Of a DNA stretch of 64,000 nt, positions 53,843-63,346 are shown piece after piece. The notes beneath the pieces are model-generated. The model worked only from the letters and a program-made list of their open reading frames with translations, searched no databases and had not been told where the DNA came from. The stretch lies in assembly GCF_009734445.1 (NCBI RefSeq), contig NZ_CP046457.1, positions 1,916,001 through 1,980,000 of the forward strand. The letters run 5' to 3'. The translations under genes and the position numbers were made by a program. How positions within the stretch are numbered: the stretch's first letter is position 1; each line of letters begins with the position of its first letter. Origin of the DNA: Candidatus Syntrophocurvum alkaliphilum (GTDB lineage Bacteria > Bacillota > Syntrophomonadia > Syntrophomonadales > Syntrophomonadaceae).

Positions 53843-54685
53843 TTAAATGTCTATTTCCAGTAGGTCGAAGCTTATGTCTAGGCTAATTGCAGAGTGGGTT
53901 AGGGCTCCTACTGAGATGTAGTCGACTCCTGTTTTGGCTATGTCTGGTAGGGTGTCTTCATTTATGCCACCCGATGCTTCTAATATTGCTTGACCATCTG
54001 TTATTTCAACTGCTTTTTTCATTTCGTCTACTGACATGTTATCAAGCATTATGATTTCTGCTTTCGATTCTAGAGCTTCTTGTAGCTGTTCAAGTGTTTC
54101 GACCTCAATTTCTATGTTTATGGTATGGGGGATTTTGTTTCTAACTAAGGTAACAGCTTTTTGTATGCTACCAACCGCTTTTATATGGTTATCTTTTATC
54201 ATTACTCCATCATATAAACCAAAGCGGTGGTTACGTGCTCCACCTACTGAAACGGCATATTTTTCTAGTACCCGTAATCCAGGGGTGGTTTTTCTAGTAT
54301 CAACTATTTCTGCTTTGTTGTATTTTATTAGCTCTGTCATTTGTTTGGTTTTGGTAGCAATTCCCGAGAGACGCTGTAAGAAGTTTAGGGCTGTTCTTTC
54401 ACCAGTTAGTAAGGTAGCAGTTTTACCTTTTACTGTTGCAATGGTATCCCCTTCTGATATGGGCTGACCATCTTCTATAAGGATTTCAAATTCTATCTCA
54501 TGGTCAATAAATTCAAATACTGCTTTTGATACGTTGATACCCGCTACTATGCCATCTGCTTTGGCATAGAAACGTGCTTTGGACATTTGGTCACTAGGGA
54601 TAAGATTTGAGGTTGTAATATCACTATGACCAATATCTTCTTCTAGAGCTCTCAGTATTATTTCATCTAAACGCAAAAAGTTCAT
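53843..54685 (-). CDS. nadC: Nicotinate-nucleotide diphosphorylase (carboxylating), NadC
   Basis: The 280-residue enzyme converts quinolinate and PRPP to nicotinate mononucleotide. Conserved segments are EDIGHSDITTSNLIP (15-29), ERTALNFLQRLSGIATKTK near 96-114, DTRKTTPGLRVLEKYAV near 128-144, GGARNHRFGLYDGVMIKDNH near 148-167 and the C-terminal LEASGGINEDTLPDIAKTG with VDYISVGALTHS. It is the third gene of the nadA-nadB-nadC set on this strand. GAGGTGA precedes the ATG. A repeat palindrome lies between nadB and nadC. Confidence 0.96.
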   Translation of the reverse strand: MNFLRLDEIILRALEEDIGHSDITTSNLIPSDQMSKARFYAKADGIVAGINVSKAVFEFIDHEIEFEILIEDGQPISEGDTIATVKGKTATLLTGERTALNFLQRLSGIATKTKQMTELIKYNKAEIVDTRKTTPGLRVLEKYAVSVGGARNHRFGLYDGVMIKDNHIKAVGSIQKAVTLVRNKIPHTINIEIEVETLEQLQEALESKAEIIMLDNMSVDEMKKAVEITDGQAILEASGGINEDTLPDIAKTGVDYISVGALTHSAISLDISFDLLEIDI

Positions 54686-54710
54686 AAGTCACCTCACTGC
54701 TTTGTATTTT

Positions 54711-54762
54711 TAGAACAGGGGACGGTTCTTTGTTCTAGAACAAAGAACCGTCCCCTGTTCTA
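54711..54762. repeat. GGGGACGGTTC palindrome inside the nad operon
   Basis: TAGAACAGGGGACGGTTCTT... is perfectly inverted around TTCTAGAA; the right side continues CCCTGTTCTAAG. It lies between nadB and nadC and could reduce nadC expression or stabilise the nadB mRNA end. Confidence 0.92.
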
Positions 54763-54789
54763 CCCTGTTCTAAGTTCTCTGTTTTAGCG

Positions 54790-56391
54790 TTAGCAGTTGA
54801 CAAAGGACATGTGTTTTATCCAGCGGACGTCGTCTCGTTTGGGGTAGTCGGAGCGATAGTGGCCTCCTCGGCTTTCTTTTCTCCACAGGGAGGCTTGTAC
54901 TATTATCCTGGCTACAGTTAACATGTTTATTGCTTCGTAATAGGAAACGATGTTATCACTAGGTGCTAGGTTTTTATATATTTCAGTTATTTCTGTATTG
55001 GCTTGTTTTAATCCGGTTTCTTCTCTTATTATACCCACTTTTTCCCACATAATTTCTTGTAATTGTTTTTTTGCTTGGTTGGGTTCTATTGTGGGGTTTT
55101 CACTGGTAAAAACCCAAGTGGAATCGTAGTTTTTGAAGACTTCTTCAGGTGTAATTTTACGACGATATAATATTTCTTCTACGTTGTCGATTATTTTTTG
55201 TCCAAATACTATTCCCTCTAGGAGTGAGTTGCTGGCTAATCTGTTAGCACCATGTACACCTACACACGCTACTTCACCACATGCATAAAGACTATATAGG
55301 TTGGTTTCAGCTTTGGTATTAGTCTGAATACCACCCATGGTGTAATGGGCTGCTGGTGATACTGGAACTAGGTTTTTGGTTATATCTATGTTGTTTTGTA
55401 GACAGTTTTCATATATGTTAGGAAATCTTTTTGTGACATTTGGTATGTGTTTCATGTCTAGGTAAACGTATTCACTGTCTTTGGTCATCATTTCGTTTAG
55501 TATGGCACGAGAAACTACATCCCTAGGTGCTAGTTCTTCTAAGGGATGGTATTTGTGCATAAAACGTTCTTTGTTTTTGTTATATAGTAGACCACCTTCA
55601 CCTCTAACGGCTTCTGATATGAGAAATCTTTGAGTGTCACGACTAAAGAGTACTGTAGGGTGAAATTGGATAAATTCCATATCGATGAGTGAACAGCCGG
55701 CTCTAAATGCCGCTGCCATTCCATCAGCTGTAGCTACATCAGGATTGGTTGTATATTTATAAAGCTGACCGTTACCTCCGGCAGCTATTATGGTCGATTT
55801 TGATATGTATATGTTGGTTTGATTTTTTTTCGTATCGTAGATTAGTGCTCCATAGCACTCTTGCTGGTTATGGTCTCCTAGTATGTCAACTAGAAATTGG
55901 TTTTCTAAAACTGTTATGTCCGGGCTTTCTTGACATTTTTGTACTAGTGCAGAGCGAATGGCTTCTCCAGTTGCATCTGCGGCATGAAGAACTCTTGCTT
56001 TGCTGTGAGCTCCTTCTTTGGTAAGTGAAACATTGCCATCTTTCATGTCAAAGGTAGCTCCAGCTTCTATTAGTTCTCGCACTCTTTGGGGGCCTTCTCT
56101 AACTAGTACATCAACAGCATCAATTTCACATAAGCCTGCTCCTGCTTCTAGGGTATCTTCTAAATGTAAAAAGGGAGAATCTTCTTCATGAACAGCAGCC
56201 GCAATTCCCCCTTGAGCAAGTTTTGTATTAGAATCTAGTAGTGTTTTTTTAGTTAGTACTATAACCTTTCCATAGGTTGACGCTTTTAGTGCAGTAAATA
56301 ACCCAGCTATTCCACTGCCTATTATTAAAAAATCTGAATAAAATATTGGGGAATCTTTTTCAAGATCCCCAACATATCTAGTAATTATCAT
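54790..56391 (-). CDS. nadB: L-aspartate oxidase
   Basis: The 533-residue flavoprotein oxidises L-aspartate to iminoaspartate for quinolinate synthesis. The FAD motif IIGSGIAGLFTALKA (26-40) is followed by SNTKLAQGGIAAAVHEEDSP near 54-73, FIQFHPT with the substrate Arg loops near 240-246, SEAVRGEGGLLYN, PAAHYTMGGIQTN near 345-357 and GANRLASNSLLEGI near 379-392. The C-terminal helical domain ends with ESRGGHYRSDYPKRDD. Length is typical. In anaerobes fumarate usually replaces oxygen as acceptor. The ribosome site (GGTGAA) is modest. Confidence 0.96.
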   Translation of the reverse strand: MIITRYVGDLEKDSPIFYSDFLIIGSGIAGLFTALKASTYGKVIVLTKKTLLDSNTKLAQGGIAAAVHEEDSPFLHLEDTLEAGAGLCEIDAVDVLVREGPQRVRELIEAGATFDMKDGNVSLTKEGAHSKARVLHAADATGEAIRSALVQKCQESPDITVLENQFLVDILGDHNQQECYGALIYDTKKNQTNIYISKSTIIAAGGNGQLYKYTTNPDVATADGMAAAFRAGCSLIDMEFIQFHPTVLFSRDTQRFLISEAVRGEGGLLYNKNKERFMHKYHPLEELAPRDVVSRAILNEMMTKDSEYVYLDMKHIPNVTKRFPNIYENCLQNNIDITKNLVPVSPAAHYTMGGIQTNTKAETNLYSLYACGEVACVGVHGANRLASNSLLEGIVFGQKIIDNVEEILYRRKITPEEVFKNYDSTWVFTSENPTIEPNQAKKQLQEIMWEKVGIIREETGLKQANTEITEIYKNLAPSDNIVSYYEAINMLTVARIIVQASLWRKESRGGHYRSDYPKRDDVRWIKHMSFVNC

Positions 56392-56427
56392 ATATTTTAT
56401 TCACCGTGCTTTCGCAATATTTCTTTT

Positions 56428-57339
56428 TTAAGGAGCTATGGCCAACATTCGATCAAGTGATTTAACAGCTTTTTGTCGGATGTTTTCTGGCACTTCAATC
56501 TCATGTTCCATAGTTTCTAAGGTTCGGGCGAGTTTTTCTAGTGTTATATGTTTCATTTCATTACAAGTAAACTCCGCCCTAGCAAGGTAAATCTTTTTAT
56601 CGGGACAAGCTTTTTGCACTGTGTATAAAAAGCCTTCTTCTGTTCCTACTATGAATTCTTTTTCTTCACTTTCTTTTATATAGTTTAGTATACCTGATGT
56701 TGATTTAACAACATCAGCATTCCTGGTTACTTCAGGAGGGCACTCCGGATGAACTACTACTTTTGCATTAGGATGGAGAGCCTTTTGTTCTTCTACTTCA
56801 TTGATTGTTAGTACGTCATGTATAGGGCAGTATCCTTCCCAGAATGTCATTTTACGACCTGTTTGATCTTGAATATACTGCCCTAAATTACGATCTGGTA
56901 CAAAGAGAATTTCTTTGTCTTCTGGTATAGATTTAATGACTGCCTCGGCATTTGATGAGGTACAACAAATATCACACTCAGCCTTTACTTCTGCAGATGT
57001 ATTGACGTAACAAACTACAACAGCATTTGGATGCTCGGCTTTTTTCTTTCTTAAGGCTTCTGCTGTAACCATGTCTGCCATTGGACAACCAGCCTCAATA
57101 TCTGGTAATAGTACTTTTTTGTTTGGACTTAATATTTTAGCACTTTCTGCCATAAAGCTAACTCCACAGGTTACTATTACATCAGCATCTGTTTGTGCTG
57201 CCTGCTCTGCAAGCTGAAGTGAATCGCCTACAAAATCAGCAGTGTCCTGAATATCGGGATTCTGATAGTAGTGTGCCAGGATAATCGCATTTAGTTCTTT
57301 TTTTCTAGAAGCTATATATTCTAGTGTTTCCCTGGACAT
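56428..57339 (-). CDS. nadA: Quinolinate synthase NadA
   Basis: The 303-residue enzyme condenses iminoaspartate with dihydroxyacetone phosphate. The three cysteines expected to bind the 4Fe-4S cluster are seen in AGCPMAD (about residue 85), HPECPPEV (about 198) and FTCNEMKH (about 268). AHYYQNPDIQDTADFVGDSL near 22-41 binds substrate. GGAGG lies before the ATG at 57339. It is followed closely by nadB and preceded by panD with 15 bp between, so pantothenate and NAD genes appear to form one long transcription unit. Confidence 0.96.
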   Translation of the reverse strand: MSRETLEYIASRKKELNAIILAHYYQNPDIQDTADFVGDSLQLAEQAAQTDADVIVTCGVSFMAESAKILSPNKKVLLPDIEAGCPMADMVTAEALRKKKAEHPNAVVVCYVNTSAEVKAECDICCTSSNAEAVIKSIPEDKEILFVPDRNLGQYIQDQTGRKMTFWEGYCPIHDVLTINEVEEQKALHPNAKVVVHPECPPEVTRNADVVKSTSGILNYIKESEEKEFIVGTEEGFLYTVQKACPDKKIYLARAEFTCNEMKHITLEKLARTLETMEHEIEVPENIRQKAVKSLDRMLAIAP

Positions 57340-57354
57340 GATATAGTCGGCCTC

Positions 57355-57726
57355 CTATTCGTATTTGCCCAAGCATATTTTTTGGATTTCATTTTTTTCA
57401 TTTACAAAAACTAGCTTTGGTTGATATTCTTTTGCTTCTTCATCATTCATCATGGTATAGGTTAGTATAATTATTACATCTCCTGCTTGCACTAACCTAG
57501 CAGCTGCTCCATTTAAACAGATGGATTTGGAGCCACGTTCACCTTCAATAACGTAGGTTTCAAATCTTTCACCATTATTGTTATTAACTATTGTTACTTT
57601 TTCATTTGGTATTATGTCGGAAGCTTCTAGTAAATCCTTGCCTATAGTAATACTACCTACATAATTAAGATCTGCTTCTGTAACAACAGCCCTATGAATT
57701 TTTGACTTCAACATATATCGCATCAT
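57355..57726 (-). CDS. panD: Aspartate 1-decarboxylase (pyruvoyl enzyme)
   Basis: From the ATG at 57726 the protein has 123 residues. It decarboxylates aspartate to beta-alanine for pantothenate. The precursor self-cleaves at the Gly-Ser of NYVGSITIG; with this start the serine is residue 25, the same number as in E. coli PanD, which supports the choice. GGAGGTG lies nine bases upstream; the longer open frame to 57786 lies within pan[21 protein letters not shown] and [18 protein letters not shown] are further family segments. It is essentially back to back with panC. Confidence 0.95.
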   Translation of the reverse strand: MMRYMLKSKIHRAVVTEADLNYVGSITIGKDLLEASDIIPNEKVTIVNNNNGERFETYVIEGERGSKSICLNGAAARLVQAGDVIIILTYTMMNDEEAKEYQPKLVFVNEKNEIQKICLGKYE

Positions 57727-57730
57727 CTGT

Positions 57731-58588
57731 TTACACCTCCACCAACTGATTATCGATAAGTCGAGTGTTACCAAATTTAACTGCAAGAGCTATAAGGATT
57801 TTTCCCTTAAGTTCTGATAAATCTGATAAATCTGATAAATCCTCTCCACTTAATATTTCTACGTAGTCTATATTAGCATTAGGACTAGTTTTTATATAGT
57901 CCTGTATTAGTTTTTTTACTTTTTCTACATCTTTTTCGCCATTTTCTATGGCTTGTTTACCTTTTATTAATGACTGGTTTAGTAATAGAGCCTCTTTTCT
58001 TAATTCATCACTTAGGTAAGTGTTTCGAGAACTCATTGCTAAGCCGTCTTTTTCCCTTATGATTGGCACTCTAACTATAGTTAAAGGGAAGTTTAGCTCT
58101 TTGACCATTTTTTCTATAACCATTACCTGTTGTGCATCTTTTTGTCCAAAGTATGCTTTATCAGGAAGGCATGTATTAAATAGTTTGCTAACAACAGTGG
58201 TTACACCTCTAAAGTGTCCTGGTCTTGATGCTCCACACAATTTGGTTGTTATTTCTCCACTAACCTCTACAAAGGTGTTATATCCGGCAGGATACATCTC
58301 TTCACCTTCAGGATTAAAAATTACATCCACATTTTCCTTTTCTAGTAGTTGGCTATCTCTTTTAAGATCTCGTGGATATATATCAAAGTCTTCTCCAACT
58401 CCAAATTGTATTGGATTTACAAAAATACTTACTATGACAATATCATTTTCTTTTCTAGCCGCTTTAACTAATTCAATATGACCTTCATGAAGGTAACCCA
58501 TAGTAGGCACTAAGCCTATAGTTTTTCCTAGCCTTTGTTGTTCTCGGCTATAGCTTTGCATTTGTTTAATAGTTTTAATTATCTCCAT
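57731..58588 (-). CDS. panC: Pantothenate synthetase
   Basis: The 285-residue enzyme joins pantoate and beta-alanine using ATP. Motifs are [20 protein letters not shown] (25-44) with the HxGH nucleotide site, [20 protein letters not shown] near 53-72, [16 protein letters not shown] near 147-162 and the MSSRNTYLS loop near 185-193. Near the C-terminus the chain reads [11 protein letters not shown], encoded by three tandem 9-bp units (about 57812-57838), an expansion not expected in the family but in a surface loop. It lies between panB and panD. Confidence 0.96.
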   Translation of the reverse strand: MEIIKTIKQMQSYSREQQRLGKTIGLVPTMGYLHEGHIELVKAARKENDIVIVSIFVNPIQFGVGEDFDIYPRDLKRDSQLLEKENVDVIFNPEGEEMYPAGYNTFVEVSGEITTKLCGASRPGHFRGVTTVVSKLFNTCLPDKAYFGQKDAQQVMVIEKMVKELNFPLTIVRVPIIREKDGLAMSSRNTYLSDELRKEALLLNQSLIKGKQAIENGEKDVEKVKKLIQDYIKTSPNANIDYVEILSGEDLSDLSDLSELKGKILIALAVKFGNTRLIDNQLVEV

Positions 58589-58606
58589 TTGTATTACCTC
58601 TTGGAA

Positions 58607-59443
58607 TTAATATAGTTTGTCTAAGACATCATCATTTATTGTAAACCCATGCTCATCAGCAGGGAAAGAACCTTCCTCAACCTCTTTTTTGTATTCTTTC
58701 AAGGCATCTACAATTATGGGTTGAAGGTTTGCATATTTTTTAACAAATTTCGGTATGTGCCCTTTAAACATACCTAGCATGTCATTTATAACTAAAACTT
58801 GACCATCACAGTATGGGCCTGCTCCAATTCCTATGGTAGGAATAGATACTTCTTCAGTAACCTTTTTGGCTAAGGGTGTTGGTACACACTCTAGTACTAT
58901 TGAAAATACACCGGCTTTTTCTAATGCTTTGGCATCTGCAACTAGCTTTTTTGCTGTTTCTAGATCTTTGCCTTGCACTTTGAATCCACCTAATTGGTTT
59001 ACAGATTGTGGAGTTAGGCCGATGTGACCCATGACTGGGATTTGTGCATCTATGATAGCTTTAACTGTATCTACCCTTTCAATACCGCCCTCTAGTTTTA
59101 CGGTTTGGGCTCCAGCTTCTTGGATAAATCTGCCCGCATTTCTAACCGCTTCTTCTATTGATATATGGTATGAAAGGAATGGCATGTCTCCTACTACCAT
59201 AGTATTGTTAGTAGCTCTAACTACTGCTTTAGTATGGTGAATCATTTCATCCATGGTTACTGGTAAAGTGTCTTGATAACCTAGCACAACCATGCCTAAT
59301 GAATCTCCAACTAGTATCATGTCTATGCCTGCTTCTTCTACTAAAGCTGCTGTGCTGTAGTCATAAGATGTAAGCATAGTAATTGCTTCTTGGTTTTCTT
59401 TTTTATTCTTTAGCACTGATGTTGTTATTCTTGACACATCCAT
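58607..59443 (-). CDS. panB: 3-methyl-2-oxobutanoate hydroxymethyltransferase
   Basis: The 278-residue TIM-barrel enzyme makes ketopantoate. Visible are [20 protein letters not shown] near 21-40, [16 protein letters not shown] near 44-59, [15 protein letters not shown] near 85-99, VKLEGG near 117-122, [20 protein letters not shown] near 137-156 and [20 protein letters not shown] near 201-220. The start is uncertain between ATG 59443 and GTG 59446, both close behind AAGGAG. The gene follows the DUF2520 gene by a few bases and precedes panC. Confidence 0.95.
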   Translation of the reverse strand: MDVSRITTSVLKNKKENQEAITMLTSYDYSTAALVEEAGIDMILVGDSLGMVVLGYQDTLPVTMDEMIHHTKAVVRATNNTMVVGDMPFLSYHISIEEAVRNAGRFIQEAGAQTVKLEGGIERVDTVKAIIDAQIPVMGHIGLTPQSVNQLGGFKVQGKDLETAKKLVADAKALEKAGVFSIVLECVPTPLAKKVTEEVSIPTIGIGAGPYCDGQVLVINDMLGMFKGHIPKFVKKYANLQPIIVDALKEYKKEVEEGSFPADEHGFTINDDVLDKLY

Positions 59444-59451
59444 CACGCTCC

Positions 59452-60351
59452 TTAGCTCGCAGAAAAATTACGAGATAATTCTTTTATAAAAGTTTTTTGG
59501 AATTCTTCCATAGTTTCTTTGTCTATGGTTCCTTTTTCTAGAGCAATGTGTGCTGTATAGAATCCTAACCAACTATATAGTTTCATAAATTCTGGAGCCA
59601 TTTCTTCTAAACAATCTACGTGTTTGGTTATAGTTGTAATATCTCCTCTTGCTATGGGTCCAGTTAAGGCTTTAGGAATACCTATATTCTCAATGTTATT
59701 AACTGTACCATTAACTAAAGGCATTAAGGCTTTTGTTGCCATGGGTTTTGGTATTCCAGTAGATTCAAGAAGCTTTACTCCAAAGTCTATTATGGTTACT
59801 AGGTAATTAGAAACAACACATGCTCCTGCATGATATAAGGGTTTGGCCTTTCTATCAATAACGAAGGATTCACCTTCTAAATCATTGACTATCGCTTCAC
59901 CAATTTCATGTACTTTTTCATCTCCCTCTATGCTAAAAATTGATCCCGGAAGATTCAATATTGCCATATCGGGACTTGCAAAAGACTGTAATGGATGAAT
60001 TGAAAGAACATTTGCTCCAAATTCTTTAGCTTTGTCCAGCACTTCTGATGATTGGGCACCACTCATGTGAATGACAATCTGTCCTTTATGGAAGGCTTTA
60101 TGTCCCACAAGTGTATCCACTGCATCGTAAATAGCAGAATCAGAAGTAGTTATAAATAAAATGTCTACCGAGCGAGAAACTTCTTGAGGTAATGCCATTT
60201 CTTGACATTTTACGTGTTCGGAAAATTTTTTAATTGATTCTGGGTTTATATCATAAACTGCTGTTATATCCCATCCTTTTTTTCCCAAAACCACCCCGAC
60301 TGCCGTTCCTACAACTCCCGCCCCTATAATGCCGACCTTTTTGTTATTCAT
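59452..60351 (-). CDS. Rossmann-like and DUF2520 domain protein (possible ketopantoate reductase substitute)
   Basis: The 299-residue protein has an NAD(P)-binding Rossmann domain ([20 protein letters not shown], residues 6-25; [24 protein letters not shown]) and a C-terminal helical DUF2520 domain ([19 protein letters not shown] near 167-185). It stands just before panBCD where many genomes place panE. The pathway needs a ketopantoate reductase, and no panE is in the window, so this protein may fill that step; the family is not biochemically settled. AAAGGGGG precedes the ATG. Confidence 0.82.
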   Translation of the reverse strand: MNNKKVGIIGAGVVGTAVGVVLGKKGWDITAVYDINPESIKKFSEHVKCQEMALPQEVSRSVDILFITTSDSAIYDAVDTLVGHKAFHKGQIVIHMSGAQSSEVLDKAKEFGANVLSIHPLQSFASPDMAILNLPGSIFSIEGDEKVHEIGEAIVNDLEGESFVIDRKAKPLYHAGACVVSNYLVTIIDFGVKLLESTGIPKPMATKALMPLVNGTVNNIENIGIPKALTGPIARGDITTITKHVDCLEEMAPEFMKLYSWLGFYTAHIALEKGTIDKETMEEFQKTFIKELSRNFSAS

Positions 60352-60469
60352 TAAGAATAACCCCCTTTTGGTGCAGGAATAATTTCCTGATTTTAAACCG
60401 TCTCGATTCTATTTGTTTTAGGAATACAAGCGGTATTCCTCGAGGAGTATCGGCGGGAGATTACCCAAA

Positions 60470-60961
60470 TTAAATTTTTGTAATAGAGTTACCTCCCTCT
60501 CGGGTTAATACTCTATCTAACACCTCCTTGATTCTTGTCCCATTTGGTAAGATAAGCTCAGGAGCTATCTCCCATAAGGGATATAGTACAAACAACCTCT
60601 TCAACATTAACGGGTGAGGAACCTTTAGTTCCTCTGAGTCAATACTTTGCTCTCCGTACAATAGAATATCTATATCTATGATCCGGGGACCCCACTTAAT
60701 ACTTCGTTGGCGCCCCATATTGATTTCAATGTTTTGAAACTTATATAAAAGTTTTAAGGGTTTAATATCAGTCTTTATTTCAATAACCTGATTTATGAAG
60801 TCATCTTGGTCTGTTTTTCCCCATGGTTTAGTAATGTATAATGATGAACAGTTTGTAATATCTACTCCATTAATTTTAGAGATTTCACTTATGCTTTTGT
60901 TAAGGTTTTCTATTTTATCGCCTATGTTTGATCCTAGACTAATGTATGATGTCTGTTGCAT
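60470..60961 (-). CDS. folK: 2-amino-4-hydroxy-6-hydroxymethyldihydropteridine diphosphokinase
   Basis: The protein (163 residues from ATG 60961) transfers pyrophosphate to the pterin in folate synthesis. Family motifs are TSYISLGSNIGDKIENLNKS (4-23), VIEIKTDIKPLKLLYKFQNI, GPRIIDIDILLYG near 91-103 and HPLMLKRLFVLYPLWEIAP near 113-131. I chose 60961 (AAGGATGA upstream, family-like start) over the longer frame to 61003. It lies 45 bp after the folB stop with that start. An untranslated AT-rich stretch of about 120 bp separates it from the next gene. Confidence 0.93.
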   Translation of the reverse strand: MQQTSYISLGSNIGDKIENLNKSISEISKINGVDITNCSSLYITKPWGKTDQDDFINQVIEIKTDIKPLKLLYKFQNIEINMGRQRSIKWGPRIIDIDILLYGEQSIDSEELKVPHPLMLKRLFVLYPLWEIAPELILPNGTRIKEVLDRVLTREGGNSITKI

Positions 60962-61006
60962 AAGATTCATCCTTAAATTAGCATCCGAACAGGAAAAAAG
61001 CAAGGT

Positions 61007-61372
61007 TTATTTGCGAAAACGTTTAATTTTTACAGCAAAGTAGTTAAACATACCTTCAACCGGTGCCTCCGGTTTATAAACAGTTACCTCCAAACCAGCT
61101 ATGGGAAACCTTAGTAGTAAGGAAGCGGCTATGTTTTCAGCTAATGCTTCTATTAAATCATAGGATTCGTTTTCTACCACTTTTTTCACCTGATTGAATA
61201 CACTGTCATAATTAATGGTTTTTTTTAAATCATCAGAAAGACCTGCCTCACTAAGAGGGATAAAAATTTCTAGATCTACTACAAATCTTTGGGGGTTAAC
61301 TTTTTCATCAGGTAAGACTCCATGTTTACCCATAAATGTCATACCTTTTGCAATTATACTATCCATTTTCAT
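61007..61372 (-). CDS. folB: Dihydroneopterin aldolase
   Basis: The 121-residue protein converts dihydroneopterin to hydroxymethyl-dihydropterin. GMTFMGKHGVLPDEKVNPQR (10-29), the strand VDLEIFIPLSEAGLSDDL, INYDSVFNQVKKVVENESYD and LIEALAENIAASLLLRFP fit the family, with the conserved Glu and Tyr in place. GGTGA precedes the ATG at 61372, which overlaps the folP stop by 14 bp, so folP-folB are coupled. Normal length. Confidence 0.94.
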   Translation of the reverse strand: MKMDSIIAKGMTFMGKHGVLPDEKVNPQRFVVDLEIFIPLSEAGLSDDLKKTINYDSVFNQVKKVVENESYDLIEALAENIAASLLLRFPIAGLEVTVYKPEAPVEGMFNYFAVKIKRFRK

Positions 61373-62555
61373 TTATCACCGCATCTGTCATAGAGACAAT
61401 TCTTTTGGTTTCTAATACATCATGTACTCTTAAAATATCAGCACCATTTGCTACAGCTAGAGCTGCTATAGCTAGGCTACCCTCTAACCGCTCATCTACT
61501 TCTAAATCAAGGGTTTTGCCTACAAATGATTTTCTAGACGCTCCTATTAACACTGGTTTTCCTAAGCTTTTGAGCTCTTTTATTTTTTTTATTATTAGTC
61601 TGTTTTGGGAAACTGTTTTGCCAAAGCCAATTCCAGGATCTAGAATTATTTTGTTTGCTTTAAGCCCGCTCTGTTTAGCTATTTCTATGGATTCATCAAG
61701 TTCAATTAGTATATCTGAAATTAGATCATTGTATTTTTCACCTTGTCCCATTTGCAATCTGTTGTGCATTAGTATAACTGGGGCGTTTTTTTCCACTAAT
61801 ATATCAATAAGATTTGAATCTAATTTTAATCTGCCGATATCATTTATTATATGTGCTCCTAAATCGAGCACCTTTTCTGCAACTTTGGCGCGAAAGGTAT
61901 CAACTGAGATAATTATATCTTCTTTTGCTAGTCTTTCTACTACAGGAATGACTCTGTTTAATTCTTCTTGTTCATCTACAATAGTTGAATTTGGTCTAGA
62001 AGAGGCTCCACCTATATCTATTATATCTGCACCCTGCTCTACCATTTTTAGGGCGCGCTTTACTGCTGTTTCAGGATTTAAATAATTACCACCATCTGAA
62101 AATGAGTCAGGGGTAACATTTAGTATGCCCATAATTAAGGTTCTGTTACCCAGTTCTAAGATTGAACCATTAGCTAGTTCTATTGCACTAGCTCTTTGAT
62201 CTATGGTTTTTAAAATGTACTCTATATCTACTGCAATTTCCTGCATTTTTTTAAAAGGTTGTATTTTTAGTTTTTCAATAATAATACTGTATTGTTTAAG
62301 TGTTGCCATTAGCAGTATGTCTGTTGTGCCTTCTGCATAAATACTGTTTCTTGATACAGCTGCTTCCCCACCTTTAGAAAGCATTTCTTGTTTTATGATG
62401 TTTGCTAATCGACAGGGAATGTCTTTTAGCATTATTAATCGATGCACAGCTTTAGGACTCATGTATTTTATTCCTGTTGAGTCAACTTCTACTGATTTTA
62501 ATATGTGTTCTGCTTCTTTTAGATTATTTATTACTACAACTCTATTACCATTCAT
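61359..62555 (-). CDS. folP: Dihydropteroate synthase with N-terminal extension
   Basis: The 398-residue protein condenses the pterin pyrophosphate with p-aminobenzoate. The catalytic TIM barrel starts near residue 132 with RTLIMGILNVTPDSFSDGGN and continues DIIDIGGASSRPNS, ISVDTFRAKVAEKVLDLGAH and DPGIGFGKTVSQN with GASRKSFVG. An extra domain of about 130 residues comes first (VVVINNLKEAEHILKSVEVD ...); long FolPs of this kind are known in Clostridia, and the extension's role is unclear. GGAG precedes the ATG. Together with folB, folK and the HD gene it forms the folate part of the cofactor operon. Confidence 0.94.
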   Translation of the reverse strand: MNGNRVVVINNLKEAEHILKSVEVDSTGIKYMSPKAVHRLIMLKDIPCRLANIIKQEMLSKGGEAAVSRNSIYAEGTTDILLMATLKQYSIIIEKLKIQPFKKMQEIAVDIEYILKTIDQRASAIELANGSILELGNRTLIMGILNVTPDSFSDGGNYLNPETAVKRALKMVEQGADIIDIGGASSRPNSTIVDEQEELNRVIPVVERLAKEDIIISVDTFRAKVAEKVLDLGAHIINDIGRLKLDSNLIDILVEKNAPVILMHNRLQMGQGEKYNDLISDILIELDESIEIAKQSGLKANKIILDPGIGFGKTVSQNRLIIKKIKELKSLGKPVLIGASRKSFVGKTLDLEVDERLEGSLAIAALAVANGADILRVHDVLETKRIVSMTDAVINENG

Positions 62556-62578
62556 AAAAAACTCCGTTTTTTAGCAAA

Positions 62579-63109
62579 TTAATATTCAAATGATGTCATG
62601 CTTATGCCAATTTCTTTGTTCATTACTTTAGGACATTTTCCTGCATAGGTGCAGTGACTACATACTCTAGAAAGGTTATCTGCACGATGTAATCTTTCAC
62701 CTAAGAAACTCATATCTCTACTAATGTTTCTATGTTCATATATAGCTTGACATACAATGTCTGTTTCCATGGGATTAAAAAATGCGCGGGGTAATATTTC
62801 TCTAGCTAATTTTGATCCTTGTGATGCATGATCAACACCAATTTTGTACTCTTTCCATTTAGCCACATCATGTAATAGTCCAGCTGCATAAATAACTTCT
62901 TTTGCAGCTAGTTTTCCTGTTATGCCAGATTCTCTCATGAAATAATTCAGATCATTGTGTTCAAGCACTAGAATATATAATATGCGCGCCACATCAATGT
63001 GATGCTGCAAGTCATGACGACATACTTCTATGTCAGTCTCTGATTCTACGTTACGTTCTAAGTATTCATTGTAAAGAGTATCCTTTACTAACAACTCTAC
63101 TCTTTTCAC
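62579..63109 (-). CDS. HD-domain hydrolase with C-terminal cysteine cluster
   Basis: The 176-residue protein has the HD phosphohydrolase pattern: HHIDVARILYILV near residue 36-48, AAGLLHDVAKWKEY near 74-87 and VCQAIYEHR near 118-126, giving the His, His-Asp and His metal ligands. A C-terminal CSHCTYAGKC (near 156-165) may hold a metal or Fe-S site. Such proteins are often encoded beside folP in Clostridia, which hints at a pterin or nucleotide substrate, but this is inference. The start is GTG at 63109, six bases after GAGGTG. Confidence 0.85.
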   Translation of the reverse strand: MKRVELLVKDTLYNEYLERNVESETDIEVCRHDLQHHIDVARILYILVLEHNDLNYFMRESGITGKLAAKEVIYAAGLLHDVAKWKEYKIGVDHASQGSKLAREILPRAFFNPMETDIVCQAIYEHRNISRDMSFLGERLHRADNLSRVCSHCTYAGKCPKVMNKEIGISMTSFEY

Positions 63110-63214
63110 TTTTATTCACCTCTATATTTTTTTTGTTTTCTAGTATTTATATTACACTATTGTTGTAAAATTCCTTCATTAAATATCTAATTTGTATAAA
63201 ATTAAGCCTAGTCG

Positions 63215-63282
63215 AATAATCGGACTTTGCTCAGCTGATTATGAAGTATGAATTAATTAGCTTTTGTTAGTGTAATCAAATT
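63215..63282 (+). repeat. Fragment of the 227-bp MITE-like element
   Basis: CTCAGCTGATTATGAAGTAT...TTAGCTTTTGTTAGTGTAATC aligns with the right end of 33017-33243 (CTCAGCCGATTCCATACTCT...TTAGCTTTTTGCAGTGGAATC). The rest of the element is missing. It lies between ftsH and the HD gene. Confidence 0.6.
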
Positions 63283-63303
63283 TTATTAAGCCTATTAGTT
63301 AAA

Positions 63304-63328
63304 AAGGGAAAGCAGTACGCTTTCCCTT
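63304..63328 (-). terminator. Terminator of ftsH
   Basis: AAGGGAAAGC (63304-63313) and GCTTTCCCTT (63319-63328) form a perfect stem followed by TTTTT on the minus strand, 20 bp after the ftsH stop. Confidence 0.88.
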
Positions 63329-63346
63329 CTTGTATTATTTGTTTTA

